DNA of 64,000 nucleotides, from NCBI RefSeq assembly GCF_019192965.1, contig NZ_JAHTKU010000016.1, positions 35,415 through 99,414 on the forward strand. Direction: 5' to 3'. The stretch is from Nocardioides daeguensis. GTDB lineage: Bacteria > Actinomycetota > Actinomycetes > Propionibacteriales > Nocardioidaceae. The notes beneath the pieces were generated by a model that made no database searches, had not been told where the DNA came from, and worked only from the letters and a program-made list of their open reading frames with translations. The position numbers were made by a program, and so were the translations under genes. Below, one piece after another: positions 42,998-52,305 of the stretch. Positions within the stretch are counted from its first letter, which is position 1, and each line of letters starts with the position of its first letter.

Positions 42998-44038
42998 TCA
43001 GATCGGGCGGTCGGCCCGGTTGCGCGGGTCGATCAGGTCGACGATTCGCTGCAGGTCGCCGGTGTTGGCGAACTCGATGGAGATCTTGCCCTTGGCCTTG
43101 CCGAGGTCGATCTTGACCCGCGTCTCCAACCGGTCGCCGAGACGCTCGGACAGCTCACCGAGACCAGGGGCCTTGGGCTTGGCCCGGCGCGGGCGAGGTG
43201 CCGGCGCCGTGGTCCCGTCGCCGACCGCGACGATCTCCTCGAGGCCGCGCACCGAGATCCCCTCAGCGACGACGCGCTGGGCCAGCCGGTCCTGCTGGTC
43301 GGCATCGCCGACGCCCAGCAGCGCCCGCGCGTGGCCGGCCGACAAGACGCCGGCGGCGACCCGGCGCTGGACGGCGGGGGAGAGCTTGAGCAACCGCAGC
43401 GTGTTGCTGATCTGCGGGCGGGAGCGACCGATCCGCTGGGCGAGCTCGTCGTGCGTGCAGGAGAAGTCCTCGAGCAGCTGCTGGTAGGCGGCCGCCTCCT
43501 CGAGGGGGTTCAGGTTGCTGCGGTGCAGGTTCTCGAGCAGAGCATCCCGGAGCATGTCGGTGTCGTCGGTCTCGCGCACGATCGCGGGGATCGTGGTGAG
43601 GCCGGCGAGCTGGGTCGCGCGCCAGCGCCGCTCACCCATGACCAGCTCATAGGCGTCGGTGCCCGTCTTGCGGACCACGACGGGCTGGAGCAGGCCGATC
43701 TCCTTGATGGAGTGGACCAGCTCGGCCATCGCCTCCTCGTCGAAGACCGTCCGCGGGTTGACCGCGTTCGGCGAGATCTGCCCGACGGGCAGCTCGGCGA
43801 AGTAGGCACCATCGACGGGCTGCAGACCCGAATTCGCGATCTGAGCGCCGTTCGCAGGCGGGGTGGACCTGGGGCCCGCCGATGCGCTGGAAGCGGCTCC
43901 AGCGGCAAAGTCCGCATCCTGGGCGTTCCGGTTGACATCGGCGCCCTCGGTCGGGGCAGGTACCGGCGCCGGCGGGGCGGTGGGGATGAGCGAGCCGAGA
44001 CCGCGGCCGAGACCGCGACGGGGGGCTTGGGCGTTCAC
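42998..44038 (-). CDS. parB: Chromosome partitioning protein ParB
   Basis: A 346-residue parS-binding CTPase clamp. [15 protein letters not shown] start is typical of actinobacterial ParB (ParA-stimulating N-terminus). It continues with [20 protein letters not shown], the CTP motif [14 protein letters not shown], the helix-turn-helix around [20 protein letters not shown] and a C-terminal dimer domain. GTG at 44038 overlaps the parA stop (GTGA). Confidence 0.96.
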   Translation of the reverse strand: MNAQAPRRGLGRGLGSLIPTAPPAPVPAPTEGADVNRNAQDADFAAGAASSASAGPRSTPPANGAQIANSGLQPVDGAYFAELPVGQISPNAVNPRTVFDEEAMAELVHSIKEIGLLQPVVVRKTGTDAYELVMGERRWRATQLAGLTTIPAIVRETDDTDMLRDALLENLHRSNLNPLEEAAAYQQLLEDFSCTHDELAQRIGRSRPQISNTLRLLKLSPAVQRRVAAGVLSAGHARALLGVGDADQQDRLAQRVVAEGISVRGLEEIVAVGDGTTAPAPRPRRAKPKAPGLGELSERLGDRLETRVKIDLGKAKGKISIEFANTGDLQRIVDLIDPRNRADRPI

Positions 44039-45171
44039 GAGAGACTCCCTCGGACGACGATCTCGCGCGCCGCCTCGAGGTAGCTGAGCGCGCCCGGCGA
44101 ACCCGGATCGTAGGTCATCACGGTCTGGCCGTAGGACGGCGCCTCGGACACCCGCACCGAGCGCGGGATCGCGGTCTTCAGCACCTGGTCGCCGAAGTGC
44201 TCGCGCACCTCGGTCGCGACGCCGGCCGCGAGCCGGGTCCGGGCGTCGTACATCGTCAGCACGATGGTCGACACCGCGAGCTCGGGGTTGAGGTGCGCGC
44301 GCACCATGTCGACCGTCGCGAGAAGCTGGCCGAGGCCCTCGAGGGCGTAGTACTCCGCCTGGATCGGGATGAGCATCTCGGCGCCCGCCACGAGCGCGTT
44401 CAGGGTGAGCAGGCCGAGCGAGGGCGGGCAGTCGATGAACACGTAGTCGAAGCGGTCCTCGCCGACCTCGGCAGCGGTGCCGATCCGCGGGTGGGCGTCG
44501 AGCGCCTTCTTCAACCGCTGCTCGCGGGCCACGACGCTGACCAGCTCGATCTCGGCGCCGGCGAGGTCGATGGTCGCCGGGACCACCCACAGACCGGACG
44601 CGTCCGGACAGGGCTGGGAGATGTCGGCGATCGCGACGCCGTCGACGAGCAGCTCGTAGGACGAGGGCGTGCCCTGGCGGTGCTCGATGTTGAGCGCGGT
44701 CGACGCGTTGCCCTGGGGGTCGAGGTCGATGACCAGGACCCGCTGCCCGAGCTGCGTGAGGGCGGCGGCGAGGTTGACCGTGGACGTCGTCTTGCCGACG
44801 CCGCCCTTCTGGTTGGCCACCACGAAGACGCGCGTCTCCTGCGGTCGGCTCAGCTGCTCCTGCGGGATCCCCGCCCGGACCATGACGGTCGCCTGGGCGG
44901 CACGAGCGAGGGGAGTGAGGTCGTCGTCGAACCCGGCCGCCCGCTCGGCGAGCTGGGCGGCGGTCAGCGGCGCCGACGGCGCTACGGGAGGCGTTTCACG
45001 TGAAACGCCTCCCGTCGCGGCGTCGGTTTCACGTGAAACATGGTCCTCGGTCACGACGGTCCCTTCCGGGCTAGCCTGTGGATAACTAGGGGCGTTCTGT
45101 GGAGACTCACGCTCAGCAGTCGGCTCCGGACCGGTGGAAAACCCGGGACCGGGACCCAACGAGTCACTCAC
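44035..45171 (-). CDS. parA: Chromosome partitioning ATPase ParA
   Basis: A 378-residue Walker-type ATPase. The deviant Walker A is [20 protein letters not shown], followed by [19 protein letters not shown] and [19 protein letters not shown]. The N-terminal ~90 residues are an extension. Its DNA carries two parS sites and a DnaA box, and the parS sites encode the peptide VSRET twice. GTG at 45171 overlaps the rsmG stop (GTGA), which favours the long form; an internal start would remove part of the extension. Confidence 0.95.
   Translation of the reverse strand: MSDSLGPGPGFSTGPEPTAERESPQNAPSYPQASPEGTVVTEDHVSRETDAATGGVSRETPPVAPSAPLTAAQLAERAAGFDDDLTPLARAAQATVMVRAGIPQEQLSRPQETRVFVVANQKGGVGKTTSTVNLAAALTQLGQRVLVIDLDPQGNASTALNIEHRQGTPSSYELLVDGVAIADISQPCPDASGLWVVPATIDLAGAEIELVSVVAREQRLKKALDAHPRIGTAAEVGEDRFDYVFIDCPPSLGLLTLNALVAGAEMLIPIQAEYYALEGLGQLLATVDMVRAHLNPELAVSTIVLTMYDARTRLAAGVATEVREHFGDQVLKTAIPRSVRVSEAPSYGQTVMTYDPGSPGALSYLEAAREIVVRGSLS
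44984..45015. other. parS site within a 32-bp perfect palindrome (in parA)
   Basis: The core CGTTTCACGTGAAACG (44992-45007) is extended symmetrically by ACGGGAGG and CCTCCCGT to 32 bp without mismatch. It lies in the parA reading frame. Confidence 0.9.
45025..45040. other. parS site in parA
   Basis: GGTTTCACGTGAAACA, with the 14-bp palindromic core at 45026-45039, matches 15 of 16 bases of consensus parS. It lies 33 bp from the neighbouring site and in phase with it, so both encode VSRET. Confidence 0.9.
45077..45085 (-). other. Perfect DnaA box inside parA
   Basis: TGTGGATAA, the complement of TTATCCACA, lies in the 5' coding part of parA, 37 bp from the second parS site. DnaA binding is inferred. 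Confidence 0.55.
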
Positions 45172-45974
45172 GACTTCCTCCTCTTCCTTCGCGACGAACC
45201 TCCACGCGCTCCGCGAGGAGCGCGCTGCGCACGAAGCGGCAACGATACGCGGGCCGGGTCGGCCCACGACAGGCGGACGATGCGGATCGGCTCGACGGCG
45301 CCGTCGGCGGCGAGCTCCGCGCCGAGCTCCTCCACGACGGCCGGGGCACAGCCGAGACACCGGGTGGTCTTCGCGGCCTCCGCGACCTCCGCGAGGGCAC
45401 TGGTGCCCTTCATGGCGAGCAGGGCACCGTCGGGGGCGACCAGTGGCATGCACCAGGTCGCGAGCTTGTCGAGCGCAGCCACGGCGCGCGCGGTGACGAC
45501 GTCGTACGTGGCGACTCCGTGGAGGGCGTCCGCACGGCCGCGGACCACGGTGACGTTGTCGAGGCCGAGCCGCTCGACGGCCTCCTCGAGGAAGGTGGTG
45601 CGGCGCAGCAACGGCTCGATCAGGGTCACTCGCAGGTCCGGGCGGGCGATCGCGAGCACCAGGCCCGGCAGGCCCGCTCCGGACCCGACGTCGGCGACGG
45701 TGGCGTCGGCAGGCAGGGCCGCGGCTAGCAGGCCGCAGTTGATCAGGTGGCGCTCCCAGAGCCGGGGTGTCTCGCGGGGGCCGATCAGGCCGCGGACGAC
45801 ACCGTCGGTCGCCAGCAGGTCGGCGTACGCCAGCACGAGATCGAGGCGGTCAGCGGAGAAGACCTCCGCCAGGACCGCCGGGGGAGCGGGGAGGGCAGCA
45901 CGCAGCACCCCCGGGTCCACCCGGTCCTGTGGACCGGGGGACACCGGGGGTGTGGTGTCGTCGTCGTGTTTCAC
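45168..45974 (-). CDS. rsmG: 16S rRNA (guanine-N7) methyltransferase RsmG
   Basis: A SAM-dependent methyltransferase of about 268 residues that modifies G527 of 16S rRNA. It has GLIGPRETPRLWERHLINCG, the SAM motif TVADVGSGAGLPGLVLAIAR and DVVTARAVAALDKLATWCMP. The start is uncertain. The first plausible codon after the jag stop is the GTG inside the parS site at 45972-45974 (MKHDDD), with no ribosome site. The frame extends upstream through FHVKH and into jag. A basic tail ends in the parA overlap. Confidence 0.92.
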   Translation of the reverse strand: MKHDDDTTPPVSPGPQDRVDPGVLRAALPAPPAVLAEVFSADRLDLVLAYADLLATDGVVRGLIGPRETPRLWERHLINCGLLAAALPADATVADVGSGAGLPGLVLAIARPDLRVTLIEPLLRRTTFLEEAVERLGLDNVTVVRGRADALHGVATYDVVTARAVAALDKLATWCMPLVAPDGALLAMKGTSALAEVAEAAKTTRCLGCAPAVVEELGAELAADGAVEPIRIVRLSWADPARVSLPLRAQRAPRGARGGSSRRKRRKS

Positions 45975-45982
45975 GTGAAACG
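45967..45982. other. parS site at the start of rsmG
   Basis: TGTTTCACGTGAAACG matches 15 of 16 consensus bases. The putative rsmG GTG start lies within it. It falls 14 bp from the jag stop. Confidence 0.9.
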
Positions 45983-45996
45983 TCGACAGCGCGACG

Positions 45997-46569
45997 TCAG
46001 GCCGGCAGGACCACGACGTGGCGCCGCGGCTCCACACCGGCGGACTCCGAGCGGAGGCCGGCGGCCGCGACGGCGTCGTGCACGATCTTCCGCTCGAAGG
46101 GGGACATCGGCTCCAGCGAGACCGGCTCACCGGACTTCGCGACCTCGGCGGCCGTCTCGGTACCGAGCTTGGTCAGCCGGGTGCGCTTGTCGGCGCGGTA
46201 GCCCGAGATGTCGAGCATCAGCCGCGAACGCTCGCCGGTCTCCCGGTAGACAGCCAGCCGGGTCAGCTCCTGCAGCGCCTCGAGCACCTTGCCATCGCGA
46301 CCGACGAGCTGGGTCAGGTCGGCACCGACGATCGACACAGCGGCCCGGTCGGCCTCCACGTCGATGTCCAGGTCGCCGTCGAGGTCGGCGATGTCGAGGA
46401 GCTCCTCGAGGTAGTCGGCGGCGATGTCGCCCTCGTGCTCGAGGCGAGAGATGCGCTCACCCTCGGCGGCGGGGGTCTCGTCCTGGAGGTCGTCGGCCAC
46501 GTCGGCGGCGGCCGCCGTCTCCTCGGTCTCGGCCTCGGTACCGGTCTCGGTCTCGGTCTCGGCGCTCAC
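45997..46569 (-). CDS. jag: RNA-binding protein Jag/KhpB
   Basis: A 190-residue protein. After a Glu/Thr-rich start (about 1-35) comes a KH-like domain (about 45-115: AAVSIVGADLTQLVGRDGKV, LEALQELTRLAVYRE) and an R3H domain (about 118-185: MSPFERKIVHDAVAAAGLRS). It lacks the membrane-targeting Jag-N domain, like other actinobacterial KhpB proteins. GTG at 46569 overlaps the yidC stop. Confidence 0.92.
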   Translation of the reverse strand: MSAETETETGTEAETEETAAAADVADDLQDETPAAEGERISRLEHEGDIAADYLEELLDIADLDGDLDIDVEADRAAVSIVGADLTQLVGRDGKVLEALQELTRLAVYRETGERSRLMLDISGYRADKRTRLTKLGTETAAEVAKSGEPVSLEPMSPFERKIVHDAVAAAGLRSESAGVEPRRHVVVLPA

Positions 46570-47639
46570 TTGGTGTCTCCCTCGCTCTTCTCGGTTCCGG
46601 CCTCGGGGTCGTAGCTCTCCCGGTCGGCCGACGGGTTCTTGGTGCCTCCGCCGGCGGCGTCGCCGCCCGGCTTCGGCGTGGTCCTGCGCTGCGCCCGGCT
46701 CTGCCGCTTGGGCTGCTGGCGGGTGCTGGGGCGCTGCTCCGGCTCCGGAGCGGCCTCGACGATGGTCTCGGTCGCGGTGTGGCCGTGGCGGGCGGCCTTG
46801 GCCTTGTCGCGGTCCTGCTTGGCCTTGAAGGCGGGGGTGCCGGGCGCCGGGTTGTTGCGGATGACGTAGAACTGCTGGCCCATGGTCCACAGGTTCGAGG
46901 TCGTCCAGTAGAGGAGGACACCGATCGGGAACGCGATACCGCCGAGGCCGAAGGCCACCGGGAGGATGTAGAGCAGCATCTTCTGCTGCTGCGCGTACGG
47001 GCCGCTCATCGCCTCGGCGGGCATGTTCTTGGCCATCAGCTGACGCTGCGTGATGAAGGTGGTCGCGGTCATCGCCAGCACTAGGATCGCGGCGACGATC
47101 ATGACGGCGGCGTTGGGGTCGTCGCCCCAGGTGCGCGACTCCCAGAAGTTGCCGTTGATCGGCAGCGAGCCGAAGAGCTTCGACTCGCCGAACTGATGGG
47201 CCTTCTCGACGGTCAGGAAGCCGTGCGGCTTGTCGCTCTTGGTCGCCCCGGACAGCAGCCGGAAGAGGGCGAAGAAGATCGGCATCTGCAGCAGGATCGG
47301 CAGGCAGGACGCGAACGGGTTGGTCCCGGCGTCCTTGTAGAGCTTCATCGTCTCCTCGGCCAGCTTCTGCCGGTCGTGGCCGTACTTCTTCTGCAGCTCC
47401 TTCACCTTGGGCTGCAGCAGCTGCATGTTGCGGCTGGACTTGATCTGCTTGACGAACAGCGGGATCAGCGCCGCGCGGATGACCAGGGTCAGACCGATGA
47501 TCGACAGCGCCCAGGACATGCCGCCGTCAGGGTCGAGCCCGAGGACGGTGAACAGCTTGTGCCAGGCGAGGAGCACCGCCGAGATGATGTAGTACAGCGG
47601 CACCATGATGAAGTGGCCGATGTCGCCGATGATGCCCAC
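46566..47639 (-). CDS. yidC: Membrane protein insertase YidC
   Basis: A 357-residue Oxa1/YidC insertase of the short Gram-positive type. Helices include FIMVPLYYIISAVLLAWHKL, WALSIIGLTLVIRAALIPLF (with the groove arginine), NPFASCLPILLQMPIFFALF, VMIVAAILVLAMTATTFITQ and FPIGVLLYWTTSNLWTMGQQ. A cytoplasmic KYGHDRQKLAEETMKLYKD hairpin and a basic, Gln/Arg-rich tail (about 270-357) suited to ribosome binding are present. GTG at 47639. Confidence 0.96.
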   Translation of the reverse strand: MGIIGDIGHFIMVPLYYIISAVLLAWHKLFTVLGLDPDGGMSWALSIIGLTLVIRAALIPLFVKQIKSSRNMQLLQPKVKELQKKYGHDRQKLAEETMKLYKDAGTNPFASCLPILLQMPIFFALFRLLSGATKSDKPHGFLTVEKAHQFGESKLFGSLPINGNFWESRTWGDDPNAAVMIVAAILVLAMTATTFITQRQLMAKNMPAEAMSGPYAQQQKMLLYILPVAFGLGGIAFPIGVLLYWTTSNLWTMGQQFYVIRNNPAPGTPAFKAKQDRDKAKAARHGHTATETIVEAAPEPEQRPSTRQQPKRQSRAQRRTTPKPGGDAAGGGTKNPSADRESYDPEAGTEKSEGDTK

Positions 47640-47642
47640 GAA

Positions 47643-47984
47643 TCAGGCTCCTTGCTGGAAGGGGTGACGCCCGGCGGTCGCCGAGCGGAGTTCGGTGGTG
47701 CGCTCAGCGCGCGTGGTGGAGTGCTCGTCGTGCCCGTGCTCGTCGTGCGCGTGCTCGTGCCGGGGTCGACGTCGCGGCGGGACGTGGTCGACGCCACCGG
47801 GGGACCAGGGGTGGCAGCGCAGCAGCCGGCGGGCAGCCAGCCAGCTGCCCTTGACCGCGCCGTGCACCTGGAGCGCCTGGACGGCGTACGCCGAGCACGA
47901 CGGGTAGTAGCGGCAGGTCGGACCCAGCAGCGGGCTGATGAGCAGCTGGTAGCCGCGCACCAGACCGATGAGCAACCACTTCAT
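47643..47984 (-). CDS. yidD: Membrane protein insertion efficiency factor YidD with His-rich tail
   Basis: A 113-residue protein. The YidD core (residues 1-70) reads [40 protein letters not shown] and [19 protein letters not shown] 40-residue extension contains [13 protein letters not shown], a His/Asp/Glu cluster unlike ordinary YidD and possibly metal-binding. ATG at 47984 overlaps the rnpA stop (ATGA), and it ends 3 bp before yidC. Confidence 0.93.
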   Translation of the reverse strand: MKWLLIGLVRGYQLLISPLLGPTCRYYPSCSAYAVQALQVHGAVKGSWLAARRLLRCHPWSPGGVDHVPPRRRPRHEHAHDEHGHDEHSTTRAERTTELRSATAGRHPFQQGA

Positions 47985-48385
47985 CGCGCCTCCTCGCCGA
48001 CGGCCGGGGCGTGGGTCGCCACGCGGTCCAGACAACGTGCGAGGTCGGCCCCCAGTTCCGGGTACGACGCCTGCGCCGCGGCTGCCTGTGCGCGCACGAC
48101 GAGGACCGCCCCCGCGGGCAGGTCCGCGAGCGCCGGTCGCACGGCGTGCCGCAGCCGGCGCTTCACGCGGTTGCGGACGACGGCGTTGCCGACGGCCTTG
48201 CTGACCACGAAACCGACCCGAGCGGGCCGTGCCCCACGCCCACCGTCCCCGGACATGCCGACAACCTGCTGCTCGTCGGGGAGCAGCAGGTGGGCGACGA
48301 GGGTTCGCGAGCCGGCACGACGACCCTTGCGGCTGGCGGCCCGGAACAGGTCCGGTTCGCTCAGCCGCTGGTCGGCAGCGAGCAC
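47981..48385 (-). CDS. rnpA: Ribonuclease P protein component
   Basis: A 134-residue basic protein aiding tRNA 5' maturation. It contains [33 protein letters not shown] and RRLRHAVR (the RNR signature). GTG at 48385. It sits between rpmH and yidD as in most bacteria. Confidence 0.95.
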   Translation of the reverse strand: MLAADQRLSEPDLFRAASRKGRRAGSRTLVAHLLLPDEQQVVGMSGDGGRGARPARVGFVVSKAVGNAVVRNRVKRRLRHAVRPALADLPAGAVLVVRAQAAAAQASYPELGADLARCLDRVATHAPAVGEEAR

Positions 48386-48428
48386 GTCAGCCCCACGGGA
48401 ACCGCTGGGCGGACACGCTGGTCCGTCC

Positions 48429-48566
48429 TCAGACGGACAGGCTCGAGCGGCCCTTCCGGCGACGGTTCGCCAGGATGGCGCGACCGGCGCGGGTGCGCAT
48501 GCGCAGTCGGAAACCGTGCACCTTGTGGCGACGACGGTTGTTGGGCTGGTACGTCCGCTTGCTCAC
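48429..48566 (-). CDS. rpmH: 50S ribosomal protein L34
   Basis: A 45-residue, very basic protein: [20 protein letters not shown] then [25 protein letters not shown] ending, standard L34. GTG at 48566. First gene of the leftward origin-proximal operon. Confidence 0.97.
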   Translation of the reverse strand: MSKRTYQPNNRRRHKVHGFRLRMRTRAGRAILANRRRKGRSSLSV

Positions 48567-48735
48567 GATCGGCCTCTCAGGATGATGCAGATGTCGGGAA
48601 GGGTCTCCGGCAGCCGGGAGCCAGCTCCGGTCTGGAGCCGCACAGCACGTCGGCCGGCACCGCGCAGCCACGATGACCGGTGAGATCCGGGGCGTCGTGG
48701 ACATGCGGCACCGGTCGACACCGGTTGACCAATCA

Positions 48736-48765
48736 ACGGTACGCGGAGGCCGGATCGGGGGTCAA
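48736..48765 (-). promoter_or_regulatory. Probable rpmH promoter
   Basis: On the minus strand, TTGACC (48765-48760) and TACCGT (48741-48736) are separated by 18 bp, a good housekeeping promoter pointing to rpmH, with about 165 nt of leader. Confidence 0.5.
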
Positions 48766-48820
48766 ACCGGCGGCGTCCGGACGGCGGCGACGCACGCCGG
48801 AGGTCGGCGACGTCACAACC

Positions 48821-49044
48821 TGTGGATAGCGGGTTGATCGCCGGCCTCCGGACGGGTTAGGTTCGACGGATCCGGGATTCCCCGCCGGTGCCGGCCGCCT
48901 TGGTCGACGGATGCCGCACAGTTGCCCTCTCCTTCTCGGGAGATGGCCGCTGACCTGCGCAAACGCCTCGACCAGGGCTGACCGGACAGGCCTCGGTTCG
49001 GCATTGTCAGCCCGATGATGCAAGAGTTCACAACCTGTGGACAA
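48821..49044. other. Origin region upstream of dnaA (DnaA boxes)
   Basis: The 548-bp rpmH-dnaA gap contains DnaA boxes TGTGGATAG (48821-48829, 8 of 9) and TGTGGACAA (49036-49044, perfect). They are embedded in a 14-nt direct repeat TCACAACCTGTGGA (48813-48826 and 49028-49041). The word CTGACCTGCGCAAACG lies between them at 48950-48965. It probably holds dnaA promoters and part of the origin; no gene is seen. Confidence 0.7.
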
Positions 49045-49114
49045 ACCTGTGGAGCCAGCGTCGCCCGCCCGACGCGTTCCGGCTCCGGCAGACAGACGAG
49101 CGAGAGGGAGTGGC

Positions 49115-50716
49115 GTGACCGGCTACCCGGATCAGCCCCGAGACGAGACCGACACCTCGAGCAGCACCGCCCCGGACACTCCTCCCGTCGATCCCGCGAC
49201 GGCGCGCCTCGTCCAGGAGTGGACGACGGTCGTCGGTGAGCTGCAGACCCACCAGCGCGCGTGGCTGCAGGCCAGCCGCCCGGTGACCCTGCACGGCAGC
49301 ACCGCCATCGTCGCCGTCCCCGACGACTTCACCCGCAAGCGCCTCGAGGGCCGGCTGCGCGGCGAGCTCGAGGACGCGCTGACCGAGCGCTTCGGTCACG
49401 AGGTCCAGCTCGCGGTCACCGTCGACAGCTCGCTGCGCCACGAGCTCGGCGCGGACCAGGGGCCCTCCTCGTCCTACGCCGACGGGCCGGCGTACGACGC
49501 GTTCGAGACCCCGCCGGCGTTCGAGCGCCCGCGCGAGGACGTCGCCTTGAGCGAGCCGCAGGATCGACATGTCGCCATGTCGACAAATCCACCTGTCGAT
49601 TCATCGCCTCGCGTGCCCGACCTGGCGCCCCCGCTCAGCGCGCCGGTCCCGCCGGCGACCCCGGCGACCCCGAGCGGCGAGTCGCGGCTCAACCCCAAGT
49701 ACACGTTCGAGACCTTCGTCATCGGCTCCTCCAACCGGTTCCCCCACGCCGCCGCGGTCGCGGTGAGCGAGGCCCCCGGCCGCAGCTACAACCCACTGCT
49801 CGTCTACGGCGAGTCCGGCCTGGGCAAGACCCACCTGCTGCACGCGATCGGCCACTACGTGCGCACGATCTACGCCGGCTCCAAGGTGCGCTACGTCTCC
49901 AGCGAGGAGTTCACCAACGAGTTCATCAACGCGATCCGCGACGACCGGCAGGACCGGTTCAAGCGGAAGTACCGCGACGTGGACGTCCTGCTCATCGACG
50001 ACATCCAGTTCCTGGAGGGCAAGACCCAGACCCAGGAGGAGTTCTTCCACACCTTCAACACCCTCCACAACGCCAACAAGCAGATCGTGCTCACCTCCGA
50101 CCGCCCGCCCAAGCGGCTCGAGGCGCTCGAGGACCGGCTGCGCAACCGGTTCGAGTGGGGCCTGATCACCGACGTGCAGCCGCCCGACCTCGAGACCCGG
50201 ATCGCGATCCTTCGCAAGAAGGCCGCGATGGACCGCCTCACGGCACCCTCCGACGTGCTCGAGTTCATCGCCTCGAAGATCCAGACCAACATCCGCGAGC
50301 TCGAGGGCGCCCTGATCCGGGTGACGGCGTTCGCCAACCTCAACCGGCAAGACGTCGACATGACGCTGGCCGAGATCGTGCTCAAGGACCTCATCCCCGA
50401 GGGCGGCGAGCCCGAGATCACCGCGTCGCTGATCATCGCCCAGACCGCGGCGTACTTCGGGCTCTCGATCGACGAGCTCACCGGCCCGAGCCGCGGCCGC
50501 CACCTGGTGATGGCCCGGCAGATCGCCATGTACCTGTGCCGCGAGCTCACCGGTCTGTCGCTGCCGAAGATCGGCGCCCAGTTCGGCAACCGCGACCACA
50601 CGACCGTCATGTACGCCGAGCGGAAGATCAACCAGCTCCTCGGCGAGCGTCGCGCCGTCTTCAACCAGGTCAGCGAGCTGACGAACCGGGTCAAGATGCA
50701 GGCCCGCCAGGGCTGA
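49115..50716 (+). CDS. dnaA: Chromosomal replication initiator DnaA
   Basis: A 533-residue initiator. Domain I (about 20-110) has ARLVQEWTTVVGELQTHQRA. A low-complexity linker (about 120-190) follows. The AAA+ domain has YTFETFVIGSSNRFPHAAAV, Walker A GESGLGKTHLLHAIG and Walker B VDVLLIDDIQFLEGK. Domain IV has the DnaA-box-binding signature FGNRDHTTVMYAERKI. GTG at 49115 has a GAGGGAG site. The linker DNA at 49565-49598 carries CGACATGTCG and 8-bp-phased TGTCG repeats. Confidence 0.98.
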   Translation: MTGYPDQPRDETDTSSSTAPDTPPVDPATARLVQEWTTVVGELQTHQRAWLQASRPVTLHGSTAIVAVPDDFTRKRLEGRLRGELEDALTERFGHEVQLAVTVDSSLRHELGADQGPSSSYADGPAYDAFETPPAFERPREDVALSEPQDRHVAMSTNPPVDSSPRVPDLAPPLSAPVPPATPATPSGESRLNPKYTFETFVIGSSNRFPHAAAVAVSEAPGRSYNPLLVYGESGLGKTHLLHAIGHYVRTIYAGSKVRYVSSEEFTNEFINAIRDDRQDRFKRKYRDVDVLLIDDIQFLEGKTQTQEEFFHTFNTLHNANKQIVLTSDRPPKRLEALEDRLRNRFEWGLITDVQPPDLETRIAILRKKAAMDRLTAPSDVLEFIASKIQTNIRELEGALIRVTAFANLNRQDVDMTLAEIVLKDLIPEGGEPEITASLIIAQTAAYFGLSIDELTGPSRGRHLVMARQIAMYLCRELTGLSLPKIGAQFGNRDHTTVMYAERKINQLLGERRAVFNQVSELTNRVKMQARQG

Positions 50717-50767
50717 CGACGCGCGACGCCCGGGAGCCGCGCCACAGCCGGCGCACGACCCCGGGCC

Positions 50768-51029
50768 TGTGGACAAAGCCCACGGAACTGTGCGAACTAC
50801 ACGGGGAGGATTCCGTGGAGGCGCCGACGCGGCCCTCCACACCGGCTCCGTGGTCCACATCGATCCTTGTGATTCCCGATCTCGTCCACAACCGTCATCC
50901 ACCGGTCACATCGCCGTTCACCTGCGGAAACACCGGTTCTCCACAGTTTCCACCACCGCTATGACCACTCCCTGACTCCATGCGGACCTCGATCGCCGGA
51001 ACTCCTCCGGACCCCCGATCTGTGGATCA
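50768..51029. other. oriC between dnaA and dnaN (DnaA-box cluster)
   Basis: The 399-bp dnaA-dnaN gap has a perfect DnaA box TGTGGACAA (50768-50776) and 8-of-9 matches at 50851-50859 (TGGTCCACA), 50882-50890 (TCGTCCACA), 50937-50945 (TTCTCCACA) and 51021-51029 (TGTGGATCA). Position between dnaA and dnaN and the switch of gene direction around it agree with oriC. No clear AT-rich unwinding stretch was identified by eye. Confidence 0.8.
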
Positions 51030-51115
51030 ATCCCTCTTCGCTCCCTCCCCATGCCGACCTCAGGGACGACGTGGCAGGATGCAACTCCCACCCATCACGT
51101 GAGAGGTACGACGAC

Positions 51116-52261
51116 GTGAAGTTCCGTGTCGACCGCGACGTCCTCGCCGACGCCGTCGCCTGGGCTGCGCGCAGCCTGCCCGTCCGGCCCAGCGCGCCCG
51201 TGCTTGCGGGACTCCTCATCGAGGCCGGGAACGAGGGCCTGGTGCTCTCGACGTTCGACTACGAGACCTCCGCACGCGCGACCCTTGCCGCCGAGGTGAG
51301 CGACGAGGGCCGGGCGCTGGTCAGCGGCCGCCTGCTCGCCGACATCTGCCGCAGCCTCCCCAACAAGCCGGTCGACCTGGTGCTCGACGGGGCCCGGGTG
51401 TCGTTGACCTGCGGTTCGTCCCGGTTCTCCCTGCAGACGCTGCCGGTCGAGGACTACCCGACGATCCCCGAGATGCCGGCCGCCACCGGCACCGTCCCGA
51501 GCGAGGCCTTCGCGCACGCCGTCGCCCAGGCGGTCACTGCCGCCGGCCGCGACGACATGCTCCCGGTGCTGACCGGTGTCCGCCTCGAGATCGACGGCTC
51601 GACGATCGCGCTGCTCGCGACCGACCGGTTCCGCCTCTCGCAGCGCGAGCTGACCTGGAACCCCGGCACCCCCGACGCCACCCTCGCCGCCCTGGTGCCG
51701 GCCAAGGTCCTCGGCGACACGGCGAAGTCGCTCACCGCGGGCCCCGAGGTGACGATCGCGCTCTCCGCCTCCGGCGCGGGCGACGGCATCATCGGCTTCG
51801 AGGGCACCGGCCCCGGCGGCGTACGACGCACCACGACCCGCCTGCTCGACGGCGAGTTCCCGAAGGTGCGCAGCCTGTTCCCCAACGAGAAGCTCACGGT
51901 CGCGAGGATCGACCGGCAGGAGCTGATCGAGTCGGTCAAGCGCGTCTCGCTCGTCGCCGACCGCAACACCGCGGTCCAGCTGAGCTTCCGCGATGGTGCC
52001 CTGATCCTCGACGCCGGTTCCGGTGACGACGCCCAGGCCTCCGAGTCGGTGCCCGCGGAGATCGAGGGCGACGACCTGGTCACCGGCTTCAACCCGAACT
52101 TCCTGCTCGACGGGCTCACCGCCATCGACCAGGCCGTCGTCGAGCTGGCCTTCACGCAGGCCTCGAAGCCGGTCGTCATCAGCGGCACCGGCGACGAGAA
52201 CGACGCCGAGGACGGCAGTTCGTTCCGCTACCTGCTGATGCCGCGCCGCCTGCTCAGCTGA
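51116..52261 (+). CDS. dnaN: DNA polymerase III beta sliding clamp
   Basis: A 381-residue clamp of three similar domains: KFRVDRDVLADAVAWAARSL, then the AFAHAVAQAVTAAGRDDMLP segment before LTGVRLEI, and RQELIESVKRVSLVADRNTA, ending FRYLLMPRRLLS. GTG at 51116 follows GAGAGG. It tethers polymerase to DNA. Confidence 0.98.
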   Translation: MKFRVDRDVLADAVAWAARSLPVRPSAPVLAGLLIEAGNEGLVLSTFDYETSARATLAAEVSDEGRALVSGRLLADICRSLPNKPVDLVLDGARVSLTCGSSRFSLQTLPVEDYPTIPEMPAATGTVPSEAFAHAVAQAVTAAGRDDMLPVLTGVRLEIDGSTIALLATDRFRLSQRELTWNPGTPDATLAALVPAKVLGDTAKSLTAGPEVTIALSASGAGDGIIGFEGTGPGGVRRTTTRLLDGEFPKVRSLFPNEKLTVARIDRQELIESVKRVSLVADRNTAVQLSFRDGALILDAGSGDDAQASESVPAEIEGDDLVTGFNPNFLLDGLTAIDQAVVELAFTQASKPVVISGTGDENDAEDGSSFRYLLMPRRLLS

Positions 52262-52305
52262 TCCCCGCACCGCCACTCGGACCGCCACTCAAAGGGAGCA
52301 CCGCC

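Noticed and set aside
48567..49114. Short frames upstream of dnaA
   Set aside because: They overlap DnaA boxes and the rpmH promoter and show no protein-like pattern.
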